A stretch of 64,000 nucleotides of DNA from Typhlomys cinereus. Its lineage: Eukaryota; Chordata; Mammalia; Rodentia; Platacanthomyidae. Shown in pieces: positions 54,738-64,000 of this stretch. The stretch is from positions 1,814,407 through 1,878,406 of the forward strand of contig JALPQD010000410.1 of the NCBI GenBank assembly GCA_023101885.1. The letters run 5' to 3'. The position numbers were made by a program, and so were the translations under genes. Positions within the stretch are counted from its first letter, which is position 1; each line of letters begins with the position of its first letter. The notes beneath the pieces are model-generated. The model did not search any database. It was not told the origin of the DNA and saw only the letters and a program-made list of their open reading frames with translations.

Positions 54738-55142
54738 TCTTTTTTTTAAGACAGGGTCTTCTCCCAGAGCAAGGCCAGCTAGCCTTAAATTCCCATATAT
54801 AAAGTTGGGTTGATGGCTCAGGGGTTAAAGCCTTTGCTTTACGAGCAAAAGGACCTGAGTTCGGATCCCCAGATCCCACATACAAATGCCAGGTGGATAT
54901 GGTGTCTATGTAATTCTGGTCCTGGAAGGCAGAGCCTGGGAAATCCCAAGTCAAAGCAGTAAGAAGATAGAAACAATCTAGGATGATTCCTTAGACCACA
55001 AGAGAACACACTCAGGTGCCCTCTTGTACACACACACACAGATTTTTAAATTCCCCTATGTAGTCAAGGCTGCTCTTCAACTCCTATCCTCTTTGACTAC
55101 CTCCCTCATGCTGGGATCTCAGGGAGGCACCAACACACCCAG
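54738..55142 (-). mobile_element. B1 SINE, antisense, split by a dimeric SINE
   Basis: Left piece has AAGACAGGGTCTTCTCCC. The right piece resumes with CTATGTAGTCAAGGCTGC and CTGGGATCTCAGG. TTAAATTCCC lies on both sides of the insert (54785-54794 and 55046-55055). Confidence 0.75.
54800..55045 (+). mobile_element. Dimeric ID-type SINE nested in B1
   Basis: GGTTGATGGCTCAGGGGTTA, GAGTTCGGATCCCCAGATC, GGCAGAGCCTGGGAAATCCC, AC tail. Confidence 0.85.
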
Positions 55143-55600
55143 TGGTTTCTGACAAAAACAACCATTAGCAAAGTTGCGTCCTGCAGGGTTTATGTCAACG
55201 GGCTGCTCTTTCTCCCGGAGCTCCTTGCAAGCGTCCCCAAGCGTCCACGGCCGTCACACTTACATGCTGAGGCCACTGTTCAGCCTTGCTTTCTCCCCTC
55301 TGTCCTTCGGGCTTCTCACTTCCAGAGGGCACTGGGTGGTCGCAGCTGGTGGTATTAACTGTCTGGGGGCGCTCTTTGTCCTGTGGCTTCTTTGCAGAGA
55401 CCCTCGGGTCATCACTGGGAGCCCAGATCACCTGCATCGTACTTCAATTCATCACCTTCCTCCTGCTGCTCACAGGGAGCCATGGCTGTAGGCTTGAGCT
55501 CGACGGCTTGTGGCCATCTCCTCCATCCCATCAAGTGAGTGACCATGGACGAGAGGGGGTGCTCTGTCGTCGGGGTCTCCTTAGACTGCTTCATTTTGTT
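55143..55600. other. No recognised gene
   Basis: Unique-looking. Overlapping frames (55174-55491, 55286-55681) are unsupported. Confidence 0.4.
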
Positions 55601-55604
55601 TGGG

Positions 55605-55912
55605 GTTTTTTCTTGCATATGTATATAAGTACTTATGTGCACATTTGCATGCACAGAACACACATGGTAGAGAGTACATGAGTATTTACGTGTGCATGCA
55701 TATACAGGCCCACAGTTGACAGCAGTGCCATCCTTGGTCATTCTCCACTTTACCATTAAGGCAAGGCCTCTCATTTGAATCCAGAGCTTGCCAATTGGCT
55801 AGGCTAACTAGTTATCTTGCCGGGAATTCTCTCTTTTACTGAGATTACAGGGTTCTGGGGATCTGAACTTTGGTCATCGTACTTGTGCAGCAAAAGCCAT
55901 CTCTCCAGTGCC
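55605..55912 (-). mobile_element. ID-B1 composite (B4-type) SINE, antisense
   Basis: CATG-rich low end, AAGGCAAGGCCTCTCATTTG, GGGGATCTGAACTTTGGTC, AAAGCCATCTCTCCAG. Confidence 0.65.
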
Positions 55913-55917
55913 TGTTT

Positions 55918-56048
55918 TCTTTTTTGAGAAAAGATCTGATGTAGTTCCTTGGCTGGTCTGGAACTCACTCTGTAGCCCAGGCTGGACTTGAATTCATGAT
56001 CCTCTGCCAAGTCTTCTGAGTGCTGAGATCACAGACTACCCACGTCAC
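55918..56048 (-). mobile_element. B1 SINE, antisense
   Basis: TTTTTTGAGAAAAGATCTGA, CTCTGTAGCCCAGGCTGGAC, GAGTGCTGAGATCACAG. Confidence 0.75.
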
Positions 56049-56049
56049 A

Positions 56050-56425
56050 CCACGTCACAGTTAATCTCTCTACTGAGACAACACTCAAATACAACTAAAG
56101 AGAAAAAGCAGATCTAGTTGGCTTACAGTTCCAGAAGGGAGATAACACATCTATTAAGGTAGGAATCCCATAGTAGAAGCATGGCCAGCTAGAAACTGGA
56201 GGCAGCTTAGGTCACTACAGACATCATGATGGAGAAGGAAGGAGCAAAACCATCAACCGACTGCAGACTACTAGTGGAAGCAGGGCGGGGCTACCAAAAC
56301 CTGAAGGCCCGCCCTCTATGATGTGCTTTCCTCTAGCAAGGCTGCGCCTCCTAAAGGCGTCATTAACTACTAAAGATGCAAACACATGAGTCTGTGGGAG
56401 ACGACCCGTATTCAAAACATCTGAA
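56050..56425 (+). repeat. Dispersed repeat B, copy 2
   Basis: Related in plan to 38198-38830: GGCTTACAGTTCCAGAAGG near the start, GCAAACACATGAGTCTGTGG and ATTCAAAACATCTG at the end. Confidence 0.45.
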
Positions 56426-56785
56426 GCACCAGCTACAGGATCTGTATAAAGACCAAAGGTAGAAGATTCTGTGAAGGATCCTTCATTTCATACTGAAATA
56501 GATGTGAACTTGTAGGTCAGACCATATCTCTAAGTTCCTTACCTTGAAAGCTTCCTCAATATGCAGAACCTCTAGCTGGGTTTCCTTGCCAGTCAGGACA
56601 TACATAACAGCGATCTCACACTGTGTCTGAGGATCAATATGAGAAGTACGTACACGAGAGGAAGATTAAAGGGATGGGAAAAAGTCAAAGCAAGCAGCAA
56701 CTCTTGAGGGCAATGCTGAGCCCCGGAGATTTTTGTCACAGCTCCACTCTCCTAAAGGTGTAGTTAACCATTGCAAAGATAGGCA
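56426..56785. other. No recognised gene
   Basis: Unique-looking; nothing supported. Confidence 0.4.
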
Positions 56786-56788
56786 TTC

Positions 56789-57029
56789 AAGGGCTGGAGA
56801 AGTGGCTCAGGGGGTAAGACTGTCTCACAAGGAGAAGGTCCTGAGTTCAGATCCTAGGTCCCATGTAAAAAATGCCAGGCAGAAATGGCAGAGGCCTGCA
56901 TTTCCGGCCTTGGTGGGCAGAGCCTGGGAAATCCCAGAGTGAAGCAAGAAGGAGGCAGAAGCCATCCAGGATGATTCCCCAAGTCAACCTTGATCCTCCA
57001 TAGGGACATACAGTGCCCTCTGATACACA

Positions 57030-57061
<32 letters not shown>

Positions 57062-57078
57062 CAATCAATAAATAAAAG
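56789..57078 (+). mobile_element. Dimeric ID-type SINE with (AATC)n tail
   Basis: AGGGCTGGAGAAGTGGCTCA, CTGAGTTCAGATCCTAGG, GGGCAGAGCCTGGGAAATCC, CTCTGATACACAC then (AATC)n with AATAAATAAAAG end. Confidence 0.88.
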
Positions 57079-57555
57079 ATTTTAAAAGATAGGTATTCAA
57101 TTAGACACCCCTATTGTAGATTAGTTTCCTGGGAATTATGGTGCCAATGGGTGCTCTGCCGTAGACCGAACCTGATGCCAAGAGATAGGCAGCTACACCA
57201 ACCTTCTCCGGGGATTCTGCCTTCTTGTCTCCTCCATATGCCTTGTGGGGATGGCAGCCTACATGATGTATTTAGGAGCCTTATATAAGCAACTGCCAAG
57301 TCGGGTCCAGACCACACACTTGGAATTATGACCAGAGCTTCTAGGAATGAGTGTTTCTCATCTGATAACTTCATAGCCCAGCTTCAGCCAATCTACACTG
57401 GATTCTCTGCTGTCAGCCGAATGCAGCACCCCAGGTCTTCCTTCTCCTCCTCCTCTTTGTCTCCCGCCAGCCATGGGTCTGTATCCGGGTGCACCCGTTC
57501 TCTCCCTGCCTTCGGAGGAGTGCAAGAGCATTCTTCTAGCCTGCTTTGTCAGTGT
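57079..57555. other. No recognised gene
   Basis: Unique-looking; nothing supported. Confidence 0.4.
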
Positions 57556-57556
57556 A

Positions 57557-57940
57557 ATAGTTACTCTTAACTGTTGCTAAGAGAGAGCATCCAAAGTCAA
57601 ACAACTTAAAGGAGAAAGGGTTTATTCAGTTTACAGTTCCAGAGGGGAGAAACAGTCTTTCATGGTGGAGGTGACATGGCTGGTGGCTGAAGCTGGAGTT
57701 AGGCTACGTCACTACAGACACCCCGGGGAGTTCAAGAAGTGGAGAGTCTCTCTTCAAAGTCTTCTGTTCTATGGTTCCTTTTATCTGGTCCGCTACTGGG
57801 AGGTTCCAATAAGATCTAAGGCTGGTCTTTGCACTGTAAATGTATTGATCTGGATAATCTCCTCAGGTGGTCTGACAGCTGATCTTCGTTAATGCCAGGT
57901 GTAGTCAAGTTGACACCCAGAATTACTATCACAGTTAGGG
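57557..57940 (+). repeat. Dispersed repeat A, copy 2
   Basis: Partner of 25280-25692; starts TAATAGTTACTCTTAACTG and ends AATTACTATCACAG. It is missing about 30 bp found in copy 1. Confidence 0.6.
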
Positions 57941-58264
57941 ATACGGTCAGCTCCACTTTTTCTGCTTACCAGCTGCAACAATTACATCTTTGCTGATATG
58001 TATGCTGTGCTTGAGAAAAGGCCTATGTGACTGGTGAAAACTGCTGCCTCGTCTCTATTTTATGAATCAAGATATTAGAAAAAGTATTAGAGAAGTTGAA
58101 GCTTTGAAATTTAGATCACATTCCTTCAGTTCAGTTCCTGATCTTCAATTGAAATTTCTTCCATCCATCATAGACTCCCTTATTCCAAGAGGAACTTTTT
58201 CCTAACTCTGGGTAGCTTTGAAGAGATTAAGTTTTCAGGTTTCTTTAGAGTCCATGGTTTATTT

Positions 58265-58405
58265 ATTATTTAACTTATTGAAATTGGTCTCACATAGTCA
58301 GGCTGGCCTCAGACTTGCTATACAGTGGAAACTGGATCTGAACTCATGATCCTCTCGCCTCCATCTGCCTCCCAAGTGCTGGGTTTACAAATTTGTGCCA
58401 CCCGT
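58265..58405 (-). mobile_element. B1 SINE, antisense
   Basis: TTTATTTATTATTTAAC tail, CACATAGTCAGGCTGGCCTC, GCCTCCCAAGTGCTGGG. Confidence 0.75.
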
Positions 58406-58664
58406 CAACACAGTCCAGTGGAATGTTGTCTGTTTAAGTCTCTCTGCTTTCTCCTTGAGGAGCAGGCATCTCTCACTGCCAAGCTGCCAGCCTGGACTAT
58501 CTGAGATGAGTGTTGAGGGCATGAACACCACTATTCATGCTGGGCTCACACTGCCGACTTGATGCAGGCACTGTGGAGGCCCACGCATGCCCAATCCTAT
58601 CCCTTTACAGAATCTTCTTTTCATACATGCACGCATGTATATGCGCATGTTGGCATGTGGGTGG

Positions 58665-58958
58665 ATGCCTGTGGTTAGGTGTACGGACATAAATGCATTT
58701 GCATGCGTATACCTCTGGAGGCCCAAAGGTGACATCAGCAATCATCCTCTATCCACTCTTCCGCCTTACTGCTCTGAGCCTGGGTCTCTAATTAAACCCA
58801 GAGCACACCATTAGGGCTTGTCTGTCTAATCAGCTTGCTTTAGGGGTTCCCAGGCTCTGCCTCCCAGAACTAGACTGTCAGGTGAGCCACCATATCTGCC
58901 CTGCATTTTTAGATGTTATCTGGGGATCTGAACTCAGGTCCTTTGGCTTTCAAGGCCA
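58665..58958 (-). mobile_element. Dimeric ID-type SINE, interrupted, diverged
   Basis: CCTCTGGAGGCCCAAAGG, GCAATCATCCTCTATCC, then about 70 bp of B1-like antisense sequence (CTGGGTCTCTAATTAAACCC), then GGGGTTCCCAGGCTCTGCC and GATCTGAACTCAGGTCC. Confidence 0.65.
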
Positions 58959-58959
58959 G

Positions 58960-59700
58960 AAGCATCGTTCGCCCCAGAGCAGCATCTTCTCTTTGGTTTA
59001 GCACTGCTCAGTCCACTCCACCAGACTCCACATGGGTTCGGTTCATCTTCCTGACCACCTGCCAGTCCTCACTGTCTATCTTCAGGTTTCTTGGCCACAG
59101 CTATGGAGCTGACTAACAATCCCAGCAGAAGTGTCGCCCTGACTTACTGTCAATAAGAGGCCACAAGAACATGCAGTAGGGCCCGTGGCTTGGCTTACCT
59201 AGCGTTTAGCCTCATGACATCTCTCCCAACCCCAGCAACCTTCCTGCTCCCTGCGATTCCCAGGAGGAGGCAGATCCGGAGGTTTGGCTGGCTGAGTCTT
59301 TAGGAATGTGTTTGATAGCATTCCCTGGGGTCCTTTTTTCTTGCTTGAATCCACCCAGCTTCTGTTCATGTTCAGCTTCCATTATAAACTACCTTGTGCC
59401 AAGAACCACAGTGGTCAGAAGAAGCAAATTCCACCACTGCTGTGCATAACACCTTCAGGTTTTTTGGAAGTGTTTTCTTGAATGATTCTCAAAGGCTTAG
59501 TTCTGGGGACCCAAAGACTGCTAAGTTCCAATCAAAGGAAGGTAGACGAGGTACGCTTATTCCCTGGGGAAAGGAAACTCTGGCAAAGTTGTGTATTGTG
59601 ATGAGTGACGGGGTGGACAGAATGTTAGGCTGTACCTACCATGTAAGTCTATGAGATCTTAAAAGGTTACAAGAGTAACTGTAGCTTTGGAAAAAGGTGT
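58960..59700. other. No recognised gene
   Basis: Unique-looking; nothing supported. Confidence 0.4.
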
Positions 59701-59706
59701 CCAGTA

Positions 59707-59707
<1 letters not shown>

Positions 59708-59746
<39 letters not shown>
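59708..59746. repeat. (AC)n microsatellite
   Basis: About 17 AC units followed by ATAC units. Confidence 0.93.
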
Positions 59747-59747
<1 letters not shown>

Positions 59748-59980
59748 TACATGCACAAGCATGGCATTAACCACAAACTAATTCAGTGAAATCAAATACA
59801 CTAAATAAACCCCTTCATCTAACTTCAATCTGCCTGAGTCATTCTCTTTACTACAAAGGTCTAGAACACCCCTTACCAAGGTAGAACATACGTTCTCTTG
59901 CCTAATTTTTTACCTGAAATATGGTAGAAGGAGGTAAACTATGCCACTAAGTCCTCAGAAGCCACTAACCAGGCATGGCT

Positions 59981-60180
59981 CCAGGGTTTTTAAGCCTTTG
60001 CCTTATGAGCAAAAGAGCCTGAGTTTTGAATCCTGGATCCCACATAAAAATGCCAGGCAAAAATGGTGGCGGCCTGCACTTCTGGACCCAGAAGGCAGAA
60101 CCTGGGAAATGCCAAAGCAAAGCGAGAAGGTAGAGCGATCCAGGATGACTGCTGATGTCACCTGTCCTGGTGCACAGCGG
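59981..60180 (+). mobile_element. Dimeric ID-type SINE, truncated at both ends
   Basis: AAGCCTTTGCCTTATGAGC, TTTTGAATCCTGGATCCC, GGCAGAACCTGGGAAATGCC, ATCCAGGATGAC; no tail. Confidence 0.78.
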
Positions 60181-61264
60181 GAAGGATGGCGAGTCAGACC
60201 CTTACTGTCTCTCTTTGTGTCCCCCCCAGCAGGGCCTGGGTTTCCTTCACCTGCTGCATGGCGTCGGCCGTCACCAACCTTCAACACAAACACCAGGATG
60301 GCGCTGGAGTTCAAGTGCATGCAGAGTAAAACCGTCACCGTGCGTCACTGCCGCCGCCTCATTCCGCAGCTGACCTGCTTGGTCCACCCTCAGCCAGCGG
60401 CCACTGTTCCCCGTCCCCAAAGGTGTTGACTTTTACTCAGTGTTACAAGATAAGGGATTTCAACAAGACACCAGCCAAGAGTTAAAAGAAGTGGTTGGGT
60501 CATCCATAGAAGAAAAGCCGTGTTAGGAGTTAAGTGGGTTTAGGGAGCAGGCTGAACCCTAACTTATGTGTTTGCTTATCATCAACATCTGCTTAAGCCC
60601 AAGTGTCTCTAGTGTGTGGTTTTGCGTGCTAAGAGTAAGATGCGACGCACCTCGAGAGGGGCATTTCCACAGCCCCTCACACAGTCGTTCCATCTACCTC
60701 TCCTCTCACCCCGTATTCCATGCACCCCCCAATCCTCCTCTTTCCTGAGGCTTATTGCCAGGTTCTGGCCCCGATGATGGAGATAAAAACACAAGTCAAT
60801 TAGAGTTCCTGACTTTACCGGTCTGATAAATCTGGCCATGTCTGAAGAAGAGAGAAAGGCAGATGAGCAGATTAACAGCAGTTTATCCATGCATACTATT
60901 CCATGATACACTGGAATATTTCTGGCGATCCCACACTGGAAGGTGTGCTCCACACTTGCCTACTAGCACCCTGTATCCACGCAGCTGAGGGCGATAACAT
61001 ACTGATTAACTATCACCCTTAAAGCCCTTAGGAGGGTAGTGTGCAACTTAGGGGGTCAGGTTCCCATCTAGAGTTGTCTCCCAACTTCCCAGTACAGACT
61101 CGGGAGAGGGGCTTCTGTGATTTGACTAGGGCAGAGTCTCCTCTCTGGAAGCACACCTGCCCTCCATTCTCAGAAACTGACCCTCCTATTTCCCATCCAC
61201 TCGCCTTTCTCCACAAGGGGAACTAAAACACCCTTGACAGCAAGACGCATGAGGACAGCACACG
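60181..61264. other. Low-repeat stretch with a CpG-bearing patch
   Basis: At 60200-60430 several CpGs occur and a plus-strand frame is open (59941-60429, partly SINE), preceded by CTTTGTGTCCCCCCCAGCAG, a passable acceptor. No gene is identifiable. Confidence 0.3.
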
Positions 61265-63227
61265 AGCATATTCCTGTACCCAGCATTTATTTGCTCCATA
61301 ACATCCACATTTTAAATAGTGCTTTCTGACAACAGATCAGCAGGCTCCCCTCTCATACAGGCAACGTGGAAAGCAATTCACATTCCTGGGGTTAGTGGGA
61401 ATCACCACACCACATGTTTGTTTGAGACGCTGGTAATGAGGGCGAAAGGGTGGGGGATGTAAAAGAAGGAAAGAGGCTAAGAAGAAGGAAGAAGGCATGA
61501 TTGCGTCTAAGCAGTGGTCATGTTGGCTTTGCTGGGCAGCCCATGGTCAGCACTTCCTGTCTTGGGTGTCTGAGTGGGTGGCTTTCGCAAGAGGGAGGAA
61601 GTTGAAGGAGGCATTTGACAGAAGGCCAGCATCCACACTGGTCAGATGGCACTTCCTCCATCCCTCCGCTGCTGTTCTTTCCTAGCCCCGAGAAGAAGCA
61701 AGTCTGGAGTTTATCAAGGAAGAGATTCAGGCTTCTTGTAAGGAGAAGTTACATTGCTATTTCCCCAAACACCAATTTGGGAGAAAATCACTGGTCTCTC
61801 TGGCTTCCTCTTACCCTGCATAAACATAGGCCTCTGCCCAAAACAATGCCACCCAAGCAGGACTTGAATGAGCATCTTTGAAATGACTCCTTCCTACCCT
61901 GGCTGGCCTCCCAGAATGCTTCACCATAGCAGAGGACACACTGTGCCTGGGAAACTCAACTAGGCCACAGGACCACCACCCACTTGGCAGATCTGTCTAT
62001 GATACACTAGGAGGTCTATAAAACAAACCATCACCGAGGCTAGGCCCTTTCACCCAAGTAAATTTCTAGAAATGAATTTGACATCAACTCTGAACTCCTG
62101 GGGCAACCTCTTCATTGCCCCCACCAAGGCCAAGCAGACCTCCAAGTACTGAAACCAAATCTACATTCAGGTCTTAAGGCAGAGGTGCCAATCTGGCAAG
62201 ACGAATCTTCAGGCCAGGATCAACTGCTACCAAACTTCCTGTTGTAATACCAATCAGCGGGCAAACCACAGATACCCCTTTATGTCTGGAATCCATAAGT
62301 TTCTGAGGTCCTTTTATAATGCAAGCTGCCAGTTAGGAAGGGAACCTGGTGTTCATTCAGGAAAGAGCTGCACACACTACTCAAGATGAGCACTTTTTCC
62401 ATTAGCGACTAAGGGAATTTATAGCCTGTCAGACAGTGGCACAGAAGTTTAGAAGAACTGAACTTAACAGGTCACATTTACATAGGCGAGGGAAGGAAGT
62501 GATGAAATAATTCTAAATCTTAATCATAAACATGATAGCAGTTGCATAAGAATATAATGCTTCAAAGCCTGTATAGGAAAAGAGGGATGGGGCAAAATGA
62601 CTGCATATGGGAGTCAGGAGCAAAAGCTGAGGAGCACATCCCTGGGTAACACAGAAAGCGAGGGGAGAGGAGACAAAGATGCCCCCGAGAGCAGCTGAGA
62701 TGCAGCCAGGACGAGGCCAAGGGTCTCCCCCTCCCTGACCTCACTCTGAGCAGAGGACGTGACGTCATGCACACAAGCTGCCTGGTGTCACTGCAGGAGC
62801 AAAGATGGCACAGAGGACACAACCCAGGGGCCTGAGTTTCAGGGAGCAGAGTTCCTTTGTGACAGAAATGTGTCACAGACTCAAAGTCTGGAAGGGAGAG
62901 ATGGGTACTAGGTGCTCAGTCCAGCCTCCACTTCTGGTGTTAGTGCTACCCACAGTGGAGAAGTAGTGGTGGTGGAGAGAATGCGTGTGACCCTCAGAAT
63001 CAGAGATAGGCCATCGGGGCGCATCAAGAGGACAGGATCGGATGAATTTTAGGACAAGAAAGGGGGATCCCTGAAGCTGGAAAATAACTTTATCACAATA
63101 CTAGATACACACTCGCACCCACACATGGGATAATGCCAAATAAAATATAAAAAAATCCAGGCATCGCTGGATTTCCCAGCAACAGTTTATAAATTAGACG
63201 TACAAAAAAATAAAACACCTCTAAGAT
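61265..63227 (-). other. Low-repeat stretch; possible 3' UTR of a minus-strand exon
   Basis: About 2 kb with almost no young repeats. An antisense AATAAA lies at 61286-61291, which would place a poly(A) site near 61265 if the frame at 63228-63515 is a terminal coding exon. This is inference from layout. Confidence 0.2.
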
Positions 63228-63515
63228 TCACATTTCCGAACTGTCCACACTGAGCTCCTGGAGGGGTGGATGCAGGGTTGGGAAGGTGGTAGATACCCAG
63301 CTAAGCGGATCATGCGTCATCCGAGCTCCTGCAGGGTCCCGACGTGCTGCGTTCCCGATCACGTGGAAGTTGTAAGATGATCCTGAGGTCGTCTTCTGTC
63401 CAGAGGACCGATTCACGCGGGCAGGAGAGGTAGGACCCACTCTGCTCATCTCTTCTGAAACCGAAGACCCCACTGCACTAGATCTGTGAGGAGAGGTAGA
63501 AGTACCTTTTTTCAT
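63228..63515 (-). other. Possible terminal coding exon, unidentified
   Basis: A 95-codon minus-strand frame starting MKKGTSTSPHRSSAVGSS and ending DSSEM. It is rich in Ser and Thr with no low-complexity repeat origin, and lies in repeat-poor DNA. An in-frame stop lies 12 codons upstream of the Met, and the local acceptor is weak, so it may be chance. No domain, signal peptide or membrane segment is seen. Confidence 0.25.
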
Positions 63516-63654
63516 GGTAGAGATCTTTGAATGAATGTGGGAAAACTAAACGGTCAGCCTTCTCTCTTGTTTAGCTGCAATGGTTTGTAAGGCCCAGTGA
63601 TTCTGTCCTCTAAGGTAAGTTCTTTTTTAATTTTTTTTTCCCACGCATGCTCTG

Positions 63655-63910
63655 TCTCTCTGACACGAGTGCATGCATGTGTGCATGTGTGTACACCTGC
63701 AGAGGCCCAAGGGTGACAGAGGCAATCATCCTGGATTGCTCTACCCCCTCATTGTTTTGCTCTAAGGTTTCCCAGGCTCTCTCTCCCAGGGCTGGAGTAA
63801 CAGGCCAGGGCCATATCCACCCAGAATTTTCAGGGATCTGGAGACCCAAACTTAGGTCCTTTTGCTTATAAGGCAAAGGCTTTAGACCCTGAGCCATCTC
63901 TCTAGCCTCT
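63655..63910 (-). mobile_element. Dimeric ID-type SINE (IDL-Geo-like)
   Basis: GTGTGTACACCTGCAGAGGC, CAATCATCCTGGATTGC, AAGGTTTCCCAGGCTC, GACCCTGAGCCATCTCTC. Confidence 0.83.
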
Positions 63911-63935
63911 TTTTTTTTTTTTTAATTATTCATTC

Positions 63936-64000
63936 TCATTAGAGTGTGTGTCACACGCGTGTGTGTGGAAGTCAGAGGACAGCTTTGTACAGCTGGTTCC
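63936..64000 (-). mobile_element. B3 SINE, antisense, cut by the window end
   Basis: GTGTGTGTGGAAGTCAGAGG then ACAGCTTTGTACAGCTGG; the rest lies beyond the window. Confidence 0.6.

Noticed and set aside
25455..57892. Frames at 25455-25652 and 57662-57892 encode similar peptides (VSLQSLLF, GSFYLV, YWEVPIRS) 32 kb apart
   Set aside because: Both lie in copies of dispersed repeat A. By eye the differences are mostly amino-acid-changing (about 9 against 3 silent), so the similarity reflects shared repeat DNA, not a conserved gene.
1..64000. CRISPR arrays, bacterial operons, riboswitches or tRNA genes
   Set aside because: The tandem arrays are microsatellites, and every tRNA-like segment is a SINE left arm followed by SINE sequence. 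Nothing prokaryotic is present.

Overview
This window is nuclear DNA of a rodent and is dominated by repeats. It carries B1, B3 and ID-B1 (B4-type) SINEs, old MIR fragments, long (AC)n and purine tracts, and about 28 intact, truncated or interrupted copies of a dimeric SINE. That SINE has a tRNA-Ala/ID-like left arm and an unrelated right arm. The architecture matches my memory of IDL-Geo, described from the Geomyoidea (kangaroo rats, pocket mice, pocket gophers). The family name and the clade are inference; a search of a Dipodomys, Perognathus or Thomomys repeat library would settle both. Nothing looks bacterial or viral, and there is no recognisable cellular gene with a complete reading frame.

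The centrepiece, at 11,178-18,041, is a nested insertion. A young dimeric SINE is flanked by a 15-bp target-site duplication, and its A-rich tail is split by a full-length LINE-1 of about 6.55 kb with its own 12-bp duplication. The L1 has GC-rich tandem 5' monomers (about 2.4 units of 273-291 bp), ORF1, an intact 1,273-aa ORF2 (endonuclease, reverse transcriptase and Cys-rich domain all present), a G-rich 3' UTR and a poly(A) tail. ORF1 is broken by an apparent extra TA dinucleotide near 12,821-12,826. ORF2 therefore looks competent while ORF1 does not.

Layout: 1-11,177 holds old interspersed repeats, simple repeats, SINEs and two older L1 3' ends. 18,042-46,000 is SINE-rich intergenic or intronic sequence with a 213-bp local duplication (31.7/32.4 kb) and a SINE-in-SINE nest (37.0-37.7 kb). 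46,080-46,510 is a CpG island with a perfect palindromic RFX X-box and a GC box, which is the best promoter candidate. 49.5-52.4 kb holds a dispersed pair of duplicated blocks, one of which later received a young SINE. 52.4-64 kb is less repeat-dense and has two exon-like segments on the plus strand and one possible terminal exon on the minus strand (63.2-63.5 kb), none assignable to a gene by eye.

The transposons form a legible relative chronology: MIR, then old L1/B1/B3, then old dimeric SINE, then local duplication, then young dimeric SINE, then the full-length L1. Repeat boundaries were read by eye and are approximate to 5-20 bp unless a target-site duplication fixes them.
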